Source: Liolophura sinensis (Eukaryota > Mollusca > Polyplacophora > Chitonida > Chitonidae). Taken from it: a DNA stretch of 64,000 nucleotides. The stretch is from the NCBI RefSeq assembly GCF_032854445.1, contig NC_088302.1:124001-188000 (forward strand). The letters are read 5' to 3'. The notes below the pieces were generated by a model. The model made no database searches. It had not been told where the DNA came from and saw nothing but the letters and a program-made list of their open reading frames with translations. The position numbers and the translations under genes are program-made. Position 1 is the first letter of the stretch; every line of letters begins with the position of its first letter. Of the stretch, positions 47,165 through 59,214 are shown in pieces.

Positions 47165-47572
47165 CACATTAGAATACTATAACTTAGTCCATATGTTGTC
47201 CTGTTTCAAAATTTTAACATTGCCATACTATAACTTAGTCCATATGTTGTCCTGTTTCAAAATTTTAACATTGCCATACTACAACTCAGCCACTATGCTA
47301 TCATGTTTCAGATGTTTTAACCCTGTCATATGAATTACCTATAGTCACTATGTTGTCATGTTTCAGAATTGATTTTTTTTATCTATAATGTCCATTATTT
47401 ATTAACAACCATATTTTGAGAACTTTCACATTGTAATAACCCAACCACTATATTGGACAATTTGAAAACTTTCACACTGCAATAACTCATCCACCACACT
47501 ATAATGTTTGAAAATTCCACCTAGCCACCATATTAGGCGGTAACATTTGAGAACTTTCACATTGTAACAACC
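47165..47572. repeat. Degenerate tandem array (about 55-65 bp), left part
   Basis: Units around cttagtccatatgttgtcct, gtttcaaaattttaacattg and later ccaccatattaggcggtaac, tttgagaactttcacattgt. The same units resume at 48578, so this array is split by the cassette in between. Confidence 0.8.
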
Positions 47573-48577
47573 CACGCAGCTCCAAAAAGAGGTACTAGTA
47601 TCTGTGCTAGTAGAAGTGCTTCTGAAGTACCTCTGAAGTACCTATGAAGTAAGCGCTTTCACAACGCTTCAGTCAAAGCACCTTTGAAGCCCCTAATCCT
47701 GACCTCACTGAGGTAGAGGGAAGTGCCCTAGAAGCACGTCCAAAAAATGCAAATGAGGCTTCTAGGGAACTTCACGGAGCATCTCAGGAGCGCCATCAAG
47801 CTACCATTATACAGCACACTGGTAACCCATCTGAAGCGCACAGGAAGCCCCTCAGGAGCACACTGGAAGCCCATGTGGAGGGCACATGAAGCCCCTCTGA
47901 AGCCCCTCTGAAGTTCACAGGAAGCCCCTCTGGAGCTCTCTAGAAATCATGTCTACACTGCCGTAGTGGGCCCCAACATTTTAAAAGGAGTATGGTTTTC
48001 TTCATTTAAAAATAATCAGCTATGTTCACATTTCATGGACAAGTGGTACAGTGAAATGTTATTCAATGTAATGTCATTTGAATGATTTTGTCATGGAAAT
48101 AGTTAGTAATTGAATTTTAGCTCTATTCTGGCGATCAATTTAAGGCCACACTTTCTGCAGTTAACAAAAAAATACCTGAGTTTGTCATGTTTGTAGAGTG
48201 CCTCTGAAGTCCCTTGCACTAGGCTACTCCTCAGTACAAGTTTGTGAAACGCCTCAGAAGCCTCCCATGGCGACTAAATAATTGTGTAAGTTTCAGACGC
48301 CCTTCTGAAGCCCATCTTACAGGCTGAGCAGAAGTAGAAAAATTGTCCAAATTTGAAAAACGCCCCTGAAGCCCTCCATACTAGGCTGTGTGGGAGCGGA
48401 AAAATCGCTCAAACCCCTAATGCTTTCAGGCGCTTCTACTGAAGTGCATGGGAAGTGCTTTATAAGCACCGAGGCTTCGGAAGGAGCGTTCTAAGCCTGT
48501 TGGAAGCACCACTGAAGCTCCTGTGGAGCACATCTGAAGTAGGGGGCTTCAGCTGGAGCGGATGCTCCTTTTCCAGG
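47573..48577. mobile_element. 1.0 kb cassette of degenerate gaagcccctctgaagc motifs, inserted in an array
   Basis: The stretch is full of motifs such as gaagcccctctgaagc, ggaagcacc and cttcag in both orientations, without a fixed period. Its edges cut the same repeat unit (ccaccatattaggcggtaac on the left, ccactatattaggctgtaac on the right). The left end agctccaaaaagaggt and the reverse complement of the right end cctcctggaaaaggagc are loosely similar, as in a terminal inverted repeat. No coding frame. The family is not known to me. Confidence 0.55.
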
Positions 48578-48839
48578 AGGGTAGCCACTATATTAGGCTG
48601 TAACATTTTAGAACTCTCACACTGTAACAATCCATACACCATATTAAGTTGTAACATTTGAGCACTCTAACACTCTAACAATCCATGCACCATATTAGGT
48701 TGTAACATTTGAGCACTCTAACACTGTAACAATCCATATACCATATTAGGTTGTAACATTTGAAAACTCTCACACTGCAACAATCCCTCCACCATATTAA
48801 CATTGTAACATCTGAGAGCTTCCATATACATGATATTAT
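48578..48839. repeat. Degenerate tandem array (about 57 bp), right part
   Basis: Four to five copies of accatattaggttgtaacat plus ttgagcactctaacactgta and acaatccat. It continues the array interrupted at 47573 and leads into the 41 bp array. Confidence 0.85.
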
Positions 48840-51800
48840 TACTATGCCATGGATTTCCTGTTTGTGCTCATCAATACTGTCACAATGCCATGGTTTTCCT
48901 GTTTGTGCTCATCAATACTGTCACAATGCCATGGTTTTCCTGTTTGTGCTCATCAATACTGTCACAATGCCATGGTTTTCCTGTTTGTGCTCATCACTAC
49001 TGTCACAATGCCATGGTTTTCCTGTTTGTGCTCATCAGTACTGTCACAATGCCATGGTTTTCCTGTTTGTGCTCATCAATACTGTCACAATGCCATGGTT
49101 TTCCTGTTTGTGCTCATCAATACTGTCACAATGCCATGGTTTTCCTGTTTGTGCTCATCAATACTGTCACAATGCCATGGTTTTCCTGTTTGTGCTCATC
49201 AATACTGTCACAATGCCATGGTTTTCCAGTTTGTGCTCATCAATACTGTCACAATGCCATGGTTTTCCTGTTTGTGCTCATCAGTACTGTCACAATGCCA
49301 TGGTTTTCCTGTCTGAGCTCATCAATACTGTCACAATGCCATGGTTTTCCTGTCTGAGCTCATCAGTACTGTCACAGTGCCATGGTTTTCCAGTTTGTGC
49401 TCATCAATACTGTCACAGTGCCATGGTTTTCCTGTTTGTGCTCATCAATACTGTCACAATGCCATGGTTTTCCTGTTTGTGCTCATCAATACGGTCACAA
49501 TGCCATGGTTTTCCTGTTTGTGCTCATCAGTACTGTCACAATGCCATGGTTTTCCTGTTTGTGCTCATCAGTACTGTCACAATGCCATGGTTTTCCTGTT
49601 TGTGCTCATCAGTACTGTCACAATGCCATGGTTTTCCTGTTTCTGCTCTTCAATACTGTCACAATGCCATGGTTTTCCTGTTTGTGCTCATCAATACTGT
49701 CACAATGCCATGGTTTTCCTGTTTGTGCTCATCAGTACTGTCACAATGCCATGGTTTTCCTGTTTGTGCTCATCAGTACTGTCACAATGCCATGGTTTGC
49801 CTGTTTGTGCTCATCAGTACTGTCACAATGCCATGGTTTTCCTGTTTGTGCTCATCAGTACTGTCACAATGCCATGGTTTTCCTGTTTGTGCTCATCAGT
49901 ACTGTCACAATGCCATGGTTTTCCTGTTTGTGCTCATCAATACTGTCACAATGCCATGGTTTGCCTGTTTGTGCTCATCAGTACTGTCACAATGCCATGG
50001 TTTTCCTGTTTGTGCTCATCAGTACTGTCACAATGCCATGGTTTTCCTGTTTGTGCTCATCACTACTGTCACAATGCCATGGTTTTCCTGTTTGTGCTCA
50101 TCAGTACTGTCACAATGCCATGGTTTTCCTGTTTGTGCTCATCAGTACTGTCACAGTGCCATGGTTTTCCTGTTTGTGCTCATCAGTACTGTCACAATGC
50201 CATGGTTTTCCTGTTTGTGCTCATCAGTACTGTCACAATGCCATGGTTTTCCTGTTTGTGCTCATCAGTACTGTCACAATGCCATGGTTTTCCTGTTTGT
50301 GCTCATCAATACTGTCACAATGCCATGGTTTTCCTGTTTGTGCTCATCAATACTGTCACAATGCCATGGTTTTCCTGTTTGTGCTCATCACTACTGTCAC
50401 AATGCCATGGTTTTCCTGTTTGTGCTCATCAATACTGTCACAATGCCATGGTTTTCCTGTTTGTGCTCATCAATACTGTCACAATGCCATGGTTTTCCAG
50501 TTTGTGCTCATCAGTACTGTCACAATGCCATGGTTTTCCTGTTTGTGCTCATCAATATTGTCACAATGCCATGGTTTTCCTGTTTGTGCTCATCAATATT
50601 GTCACAATGCCATGGTTTTCCTGTTTGTGCTCATCAGTACTGTCACAATGCCATGGTTTTCCTGTCTGAGCTCATCAGTACTGTCACAGTGCCATGGTTT
50701 TCCTGTTTGTGCTCATCAGTACTGTCACAATGCCATGGTTTTCCTGTTTGTGCTCATCAATACTGTCACAATGCCATGGTTTGCCTGTTTGTGCTCATCA
50801 ATACTGTCACAATGCCATGGTTTTCCTGTTTGTGCTCATCAGTACTGTCACAATGCCATGGTTTTCCTGTTTGTGCTCATCAATACTGTCACAATGCCAT
50901 GGTTTTCCTGTTTGTGCTCATCAGTACTGTCACAATGCCATGGTTTTCCTGTCTGAGCTCATCAGTACTGTCACAGTGCCATGGTTTTCCTGTTTGTGCT
51001 CATCAGTACTGTCACAATGCCATAGTTTTCCTGTTTGTGCTCATCAATACTGTCACAATGCCATGGTTTTCCAGTTTGTGCTCATCAGTACTGTCACAAT
51101 GCCATGGTTTTCCTGTTTGTGCTCATCAATACTGTCACAATGCCATGGTTTTCCTGTCTGAGCTCATCAGTACTGTCACAGTGCCATGGTTTTCCTGTTT
51201 GTGCTCATCAGTACTGTCACAGTGCCATGGTTTTCCTGTTTGTGCTCATCAATACTGTCACAATGCCATGGTTTTCCTGTTTGTGCTCATCACTACTGTC
51301 ACAATGCCATGGTTTTCCTGTTTGTGCTCATCAGTACTGTCACAATGCCATGGTTTTCCTGTTTGTGCTCATCAGTACTGTCACAATGCCATGGTTTTCC
51401 TGTTTGTGCTCATCACTACTGTCACAATGCCATGGTTTTCCTGTTTGTGCTCATCAGTACTGTCACAATGCCATGGTTTTCCTGTTTGTGCTCATCAGTA
51501 CTGTCACAATGCCATGGTTTTCCTGTTTGTGCTCATCAATACGGTCACAATGCCATGGTTTTCCTGTTTGTGCTCATCAATACTGTCACAATGCCATGGT
51601 TTTCCTGTTTGTGCTCATCAATACGGTCACAATGCCATGGTTTTCCTGTTTGTGCTCATCAGTACTGTCACAATGCCATGGTTTTCCTGTTTGTGCTCAT
51701 CAATACTGTCACAATGCCATGGTTTTCCTGTTTGTGCTCATCAGTACTGTCACAATGCCATGGTTTTCCTGTTTGTGCTCATCAATACTGTCACAATGCC

Positions 51801-53085
51801 ATGGTTTTCCAGTTTGTGCTCATCAATACTGTCACAATGCCATGGTTTTCCTGTTTGTGCTCATCAGTACTGTCACAATGCCATGGTTTTCCTGTTTGTG
51901 CTCATCAATACGGTCACAATGCCATGGTTTTCCTGTTTGTGCTCATCAGTACTGTCACAATGCCATGGTTTTCCTGTTTGTGCTCATCAATACTGTCACA
52001 ATGCCATGGTTTTCCTGTTTGTGCTCATCAATACTGTCACAATGCCATGGTTTTCCTGTTTGTGCTCATCAATACTGTCACAATGCCATGGTTTTCCAGT
52101 TTGTACTCATCAATACTGTCACAATGCCATGGTTTTCCTGTTTGTGCTCATCAATACTGTCACAATGCCATGGTTTTCCTGTCTGAGCTCATCACTACTG
52201 TCACAATGCCATGGTTTTCCTGTTTGTGCTCATCAATACTGTCACAATGTCATCGTTTTCCTGTTTGTGCTCATCAATACTGTCACAATGCCATGGATTT
52301 CCTGTCTGAGCTCATCACTACTGTCACAATGCCATGGTCTTCCTGTTTGTGCTCATCAATACTGTCACAATGCCATGGTTTTCCTGTTTGTGCTCATCAG
52401 TACTGTCACAATGCCATGGTTTTCCAGTTTGTTCTCATCAATACTGTCACAATGCCATGGTTTTCCTGTTTGTGCTCATCAATACTGTCACAATGCCATG
52501 GTTTTCCTGTCTGAGCTCATCACTACTGTCACAATGCCATGGTTTTCCTGTTTGTGCTCATCAATACTGTCACAATGTCATCGTTTTCCTGTTTGTGCTC
52601 ATCAATACTGTCACAATGCCATGGATTTCCTGTCTGAGCTCATCACTACTGTCACAATGCCATGGTCTTCCTGTTTGTGCTCATCAATACTGTCACAATG
52701 CCATGGTTTTCCTGTTTGTGCTCATCAATATTGTCACAATGCCATGGTTTTCCTGTTTCTGCTCATCAATACTGTCACAATGCCATGGTTTGCCTGTTTG
52801 TGCTCATCAATACTGTCACAATGCCATGGTTTTCCTGTTTGTACTCATCAATACTGTCACAATGTCATGGTTTTCTTGTTTCTCCTCATCAATGCTGTCA
52901 CAATGCCATGGTTTTCCTGTTTCTGCTCATCAATACTGTCACAACAGCATGGTTTTCCTTTTTGTGCTCATCAATACTGTCACAATGCCATGGTTTTCCC
53001 ATTTGTGCTCATCAATATTGTCACTATGTCATGGTTTTCTTGTTTTTGCCCATCAGTATTGTTACTGTGCCATGGTTTAAAGTGT
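48840..53085. repeat. 4.2 kb array of a 41 bp unit, about 103 copies
   Basis: Unit: gccatggttttcctgtttgt plus gctcatcaatactgtcacaat, with variants at fixed positions (cagta/cacta/caata, ctgtctgag, ccagtt, tacgg). Three units of 41 bp equal 123 bp, so plus-strand frames remain open in all three phases, the longest 1444 codons. The frame changes phase every unit, all copies share the same sequence, and it ends in ordinary DNA. It is not supported as a gene. Confidence 0.96.
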
Positions 53086-56000
53086 ACGGTATGAACTAGC
53101 TCTTGATATACACAGAAAGGTGAGTAGAGAACCTGAATCTAAGTAAGCGTGTCCTTGCATTGCGAAATTTAAAACCTTGGCAACAACCAAAACTGTCTAT
53201 CATGGGTAGATAATATTAAATTCACCCATAATGCCTATAAATTAACAGCAGAACACTTATATGTGACCTCATAAAACAGTCTAGTCCTGCCGAACACAAA
53301 TGCGAAGAACATCCTTTTGAAGTGTGTGCTTTCCTTGATGGTCTGCTTTATCACAGATGGGTTATCGTCTCTAACTTTCAGGGGAGTCTATTGAGCAAAG
53401 AATATGGCTGGCTGAATGATTGTCAGACAAGTAATTCCTTTTTTTGTTTGCCCTATGAAAAAGTTCAACCTCCCTGAGAGCTCTTTTCTGAATGAAGAAA
53501 TTCCTTATGTGAGTTTAAAACTGGGTCACACATTCCAAATAATATACTGATACAGACCAGTTAAATATTCCAGATGGACTGTTTTCTGTATGAAACTTTC
53601 CTGGACATGAAGTCTTCTCTATAGCAATATGAGCACACAGCTGAACATCTCCACACATAACTCAAATAGACCATTTCTACATGAATTCAGGTGAATCTCC
53701 AAAATATCCACAAGAAGTAAAACACTTTAGTATGACCAAGTTTTCACGCAAAATGCACATTCTGCAAAGGAAAACATTTCAATCACTGATCCTAAAAGAG
53801 ATAAAAGCCTGCATTATAAGTGCATTCTCCATGAATAGTAACCTAAGCAGAAAAGCTGGGAATCGCATCATTTTTCTACTTAAGTACACATACGTGAATG
53901 TCAGAGATGTCACCAAGAAAACAAATGTGGCAAACCTTAAGCCTAGGCACAATGACCTAAAATGTTTTTTTTTTTTTTTTTTTTTTTGGGGGGGGGGGGG
54001 GGGTGGTGGCATAATTCCAAGGAAGAAGATTTCAACCTGACATGTCTGCTCAAATAATAATCAATGCATGCATTTCAAACAGGTTCATCAATCCTCTCTT
54101 TTTACACCAGTTTACCTAAGGAATCAGACTATGTCTTGCAGAGGGAAACATTTTCCAAAAATTCCTTCATTGTCTATATAGACGTAACACAGCAACAGCC
54201 TAGACAAAAAGCTTCCTATACACCCATTACTATGGTCGCCATGAATTGTGTACACACCAGTGACCATGGTGGTAATGACTTGAGCACAATCATCACAATA
54301 ACCAGGTACCTGTCAGTCTCCACAGGTAGGCCCCATGCCTGTGGGTACAAGTAAGCTGTAGACATCAATCAGTATGCTCAACACAATGCACCCACCATAC
54401 ATACCATTAATTAAGGTGTCTTGCGGGCTTTTAATTGCTTTCAGCCTTTAAATGTTTTTACTTTTTTCTGTCCATTAGACTAGACTGCATGTTTTTCTTA
54501 GCGTGTGACAGTCGAGTATTTGAGTTGTTTCTTTACCTAGATGTACCGCCCATTACAGCTCATTTGTATTCATGTGCTGTAAACTGAGATTTAATCAAGT
54601 CAACCAATGATGGTCCAATGATTTGTCCAGAGACACAGGGAAAATGTCACAGGAGATTGCTGATTGCCCTGAGCTTAGGTATTCACTTCTCCTGGCCTCA
54701 CCTCCTAACACAGTGCTACATATATGGAACTGACCAATGAGTAAACATTGGCCTCTAATGCCTCCACACAAGTGCTTCACAAGCAGATCACAAAACTATG
54801 ACTTTTTAGGTATTTCCCTCAGGTTGTTCAGTGGACAAAAATCAACACGATAAAAGTAACTTGCACAGCGATTGTGGCCAAATATTTACACATGAACCAT
54901 CTGAGCAATGGCTGGCCAATTATCCCAATACATCAGCTTTTTACATGTCCTCATTAAGATCAGTCACAGTGGAGACTGTCCCAGCTAATTGGCATCACTG
55001 TCATGCCAGACAACCTTCATTGTATAGAGGTTAGGTAGACACTGCTAAACACACCATATGATCAGCTGATCAAATACATGTAGCTCTGCCTAAACACTGC
55101 ATCATCAGCCGATCAAATATGTCTCCCTAAACACATATTATCTTGTCCATCTTTATTCTGCTAATATTCAACCTTGGCTAAAATGCACAGCCATATTCTA
55201 AAATTCACACTCTAAAATAGAGATGTACCTACTGCCTTTGTTGGGCTTACATCGCTAATAGATTTGGACGCGATCCTGTTTACAACAGCGACGCCAAATG
55301 CATGGATTGTGCATTACATCACCTGATCAGAGATGACTACTTTCGCCTCATGTAAACAACTGCACACGATGGCGAACGTACCGAACTGTTGAGCAGTGCG
55401 CTATTTACAGGCATTCGTTGTGGGCATTATTATCATCTCCATCTGTACTCAAACTCAACCACAGCAATTTAAATAAACATGTATATTTACACACTTACCA
55501 CTTGATTTTGCATAACACAATTCACATCGGATACAACAATAGCTATTGTGAGGTCTTCACTGTGTTCTTGATGCTGGATGACCCAAGGTATAAGCTTATA
55601 TACAAGACTTTTACCATACCCAGTCGATTAGACTGCAATGACATCTCTTGTCTCAAATACTGCATGAACAGTGGTGACCTGCTTTGCCTTAAACCCTACA
55701 GAAATGCCATCATTGTTTTGACATATGCAATTACTACTTCAAACTCTCTATTCATGCCGTCTTGTGGGCACTGCCATGTTGAATAACTTAATATTCATTA
55801 GCTAACACGTGAGTTTATTTTTATTTTGGATGTTTTTGATTAATTCAGATGCAGGTAGTTGCTTGATTTTCTACCACTGACACTGATTTAGACTCAAAGA
55901 ATCTGAAAATACCCCTCCAATAACAATTATTCCTAAATTTGGGGAGAAATGGCTGATGGTACCTATACATGAGCCTTGTCTCGGTACCACAGAATCACAT

Positions 56001-56165
56001 AGAAAGGCTCCTGATCTCAAATGCCCTATAGCAGTGCTAAACACTTACAAAGAATTTACATCATTCGGATTGGTAAAATCATTTAAAAAGTAAAGCCCCT
56101 CTCTTGCTACACGGCTTCAGGCCAAATAAGTACATAGGGATGTTTGTCTAACTGCCAGAGTCAAC
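53086..56165. other. No supported gene; contains a T23-G16 homopolymer junction
   Basis: Unique-looking sequence. T23 at 53965-53987 is followed directly by G16 at 53988-54003. A moderately CpG-containing patch lies around 55260-55420. No ADAMTSL exon, tRNA or array recognised. Confidence 0.4.
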
Positions 56166-56169
56166 TGCA

Positions 56170-57672
56170 GCATAATGTCAGTTTGAGTCTACATGTACCT
56201 CCTGGGATCAGCTCTAGCCTGATGTCAGTTTGAGCCTAGCTCCTGGGATCAGCTCTAGCCTGATGTCAGTTTGAGTCTAGCTCCTGGGATCAGCTGCAGC
56301 CTAATTTCAGTTTGTCTAGCTCATATGATCAGCTGTAGCCTGATGTCAGTTTGAGTCTAGCTCCTGGGATCAGCTGTAGCCTGATGTCAGTTTGAGTCTA
56401 GCTCCTGGGATCAGCTGTAGCCTGATGTCAGTTTGAGTCTAGCTCCTGGGATCAGCTCTAGCCTGATGTCAGTTTGAGTCTAGCTCCTGGGATCAGCTCT
56501 AGCCTGATGTCAATTTGAGTCTAGCTCCTGGGATCAGCTGCAGCCTGATGTCAGTTTGAGTCTAGCTCCTGGGATCAGCTGCAGCCTGATGTCAGTTTGA
56601 GTCTAGCTCCTGGGATCAGCTCTAGCCTGATGTCAGTTTGAGTCTAGCTCACAGGATCAGCTGTACCCTATGTCAGTTTGAGTCTAGCTCCTAAGATCAC
56701 TTGTAGCCTTATGGCCATTTGAGTCAGAGTCCCAGAGTCAGCTGTAGCCTGATGTCAGTTTGCGTGGTTCACAGGATTAGCTGCAGTCAGCTGCACACAG
56801 TTTGAGTCTAGCTTCCAGGATCAGCTGCACATAGTTTGAGTCTAGCTCCCCCAGTCAGCTGCAGACAGTTTGAGTCTAGCTCCTGCACTCGGCTGCAGAC
56901 AGTTTGAGTGTAGCCCCCACAGTCAGCTGCAGACAGTTTGAGTGTAGCCCCCACAGTCAGCTGCACACAGTTTGAGTCTAGCCCCCACAGTCAGCTGCAC
57001 ACAGTTTGAGTCTAGCCCCCACAGTCAGCTGCACACAGTTTGAGTCTAGCTCCCGCAGTCAGCTGCATACAGTTTGAGTCTAGCCCCTACAGTCAACTGA
57101 ACACAGTTTGAGTCTAGCCCCCAAAGTCAGCTGCACACAGTTTGAGCCTAGCCCCCACAGTCAGCTGAACACAGTTTGAGTCTAGCTCCCCCAGTCAGCT
57201 GCAGACAGTTTGAGTCTAGCTCCTACACTCGGCTGCAGACAGTTTGAGTCTAGCCCCCACAGTCAGCTGCACACAGTTTGAGTCTAGCTTCCATGGTCAG
57301 CTGCACACAGTTTGAGTCTAGCTTCCACAGTCAGCTGACAGCTTCGCAGCTTCACGCTGATGTGTCAGTCAGCCAGTCAATCAATGGTAGCTTTACACCA
57401 GTCAGTCAGTCAGTCTATCATTGGCTGCTTCACACCAGTCAGCTGGCCAATCAGTGGCTGCTTCACAAATGTCAGTCAACCGATCAGTGGTGGCTTCACA
57501 CCAGACAGCCAATCAGTGGCAGCTTCATACCAGTCAGTCAGCCAATCAGTGGCAATTTCACACAAGTCAGAGAGCCAATCAGTAGTGGTTTCACACAAGT
57601 CAGTCAATCAGTGGTGGCTTCACACCAGTCAGTGAGCCAATCCGTCCCAGCTTCACACCAGTCAGTCAATAA
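56170..57672. repeat. Composite tandem array whose unit changes from 41 to 34 to about 33 bp
   Basis: From 56170 to 56775 the unit is tgatgtcagtttgagtctag plus ctcctgggatcagctgtagcc (41 bp). From 56780 to 57345 it is cagctgcacacagtttgagt plus ctagcccccacagt (34 bp). From 57345 to 57672 it is agtcagtcagccaatcagtg plus gtggcttcacacc (about 33 bp). Shared blocks (cagtttgagtctagc, gtcagctg) link the first two; the link to the third is weaker. Confidence 0.88.
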
Positions 57673-58435
57673 GCCATTCTAGAAAGAGAAGAGGTGAAAC
57701 CAATGATCATCCACAAATTTTTTCCTACCACTCTTCTGAAGATTGCTAAATACTTTTGATAATGAACTAAAACAATGTGGTCACACTTTGAAGTAGTTCC
57801 TACATGAATTTGATAATCAACACTGCACCACATACAGATATTACAATCCTTCCCACAACAGCTAGCCACAGCTTACACAAATAGAACGCAACCATGTATT
57901 TACTTTGCTGGTGTTTTAATCACTGTCCAGTTAATTAAAACCAGCTACTTGACACCCCTTTCATAAAAGCTCCTGTTTGTTTGGTGCCCGGCTGTCAACT
58001 TTACAAAACCAATCAGCAAAAATCCTTCCCGTTATATAACTGTACAACTGACAGACTGTACCGACACTGTGTTTACTCTATCAAAGACAGAACTCTATAT
58101 AAGAAAGTTGTACAAATTTGTTAAAGGCTTAAACATATTAATCACTTCAAAGTGAAAAGTGGGCAACCCTTAATACAACAATTTAGCTGGTTTTCCCAAC
58201 AAACCCAACTATAGCCTGTAAGTGGAGTTAAACTGTAACTCAAGCTTAGAAAGTATTAATCAATTTAAAATGAAAAGTGTGCAACCCTCCATACACCGCA
58301 CATGATGGTACTGTTACTTTCCACATATTAACGTGAATGAACACTGTGCAAAATGAGAGACATGCTGCAGGCTATCAGTGTGACCCAGAACTGATGTGTA
58401 AGTTGTTTATTAGAAGAAGTAAACTGTATAATATG
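57673..58435. other. No supported feature
   Basis: AT-rich, unique-looking sequence between arrays. Two stretches near 58140 and 58255 (taatcacttcaaagtgaaaa and taatcaatttaaaatgaaaa) are a loose pair of direct repeats. Confidence 0.4.
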
Positions 58436-58439
58436 AAGA

Positions 58440-58810
58440 TACAGCACAGAATAGAACACAGTAGTGTGCAAAAGCATCCAGAGCAGAGTGGAACAGAACA
58501 CAGTGGTACACAAAAGCAGACAGAGCAGACTGGAGCAGAACATAGTGGTATACAAAAACAGACAGAGCAGACCGGGACAGAACACGGTGATATACAAAAG
58601 CAGACAGAGCAGATAAGAACAGAACACAGTGGTATACACAAGGAGACAGAGCAGACTGGAGCAGAACACAGTGGTATACAATAGCTGACAGAGCAGACCT
58701 GAACAAAACACAGTGGTATACAAAAGCAGACAGAGCAGACTGGAATAGAACACAGTGATATAGAAAAACAGACAGAGCAGATAAGAACAGAACACAGTTG
58801 TTTGTAAAGC
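58440..58810. repeat. 42 bp tandem array, about nine copies
   Basis: Units around acacagtggtatacaaaagc plus agacagagcagactggaacaga. The 42 bp period keeps frames open on both strands. Confidence 0.92.
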
Positions 58811-59214
58811 AGACAGATGGGAAGAACAGTGTGCAAAGTTTGTAACACATTAGAGACATAATAGGCCACACACACAAAATATATCCTAAACAGCAAAATT
58901 CTTATTTCAAAACAGATCTAATTCACATTCATACACTGTATGTATATGTATGTGTTTTGAAATAACAATTCTGCTTTTTACTTTATATGGATATGGGCAA
59001 ATACCTTGGATGTACTTTGTACTGAGAGATAAGTGTCATGCCTGGATCGACCTTTGACAAGTAATTAGATAACATCTTTTTAATTTCCTAAAAATGTACA
59101 TATAAACTAAAGTTAAGATGTTAAGACTGGCAAAAAAAATTCAATAAGACTCAGCTGACTTGTGTTGAATTCCCCAACATCCACTGTCAGAAACAGTGTA
59201 TCACAGACTTATTA

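Noticed and set aside
48760..53094. 1444-codon plus-strand open frame with many Cys/His/Trp residues
   Set aside because: It is the translation of a 41 bp array in rotating phase; all frames of that strand are open and the residue pattern follows the 41-residue period. No splice sites or domain.
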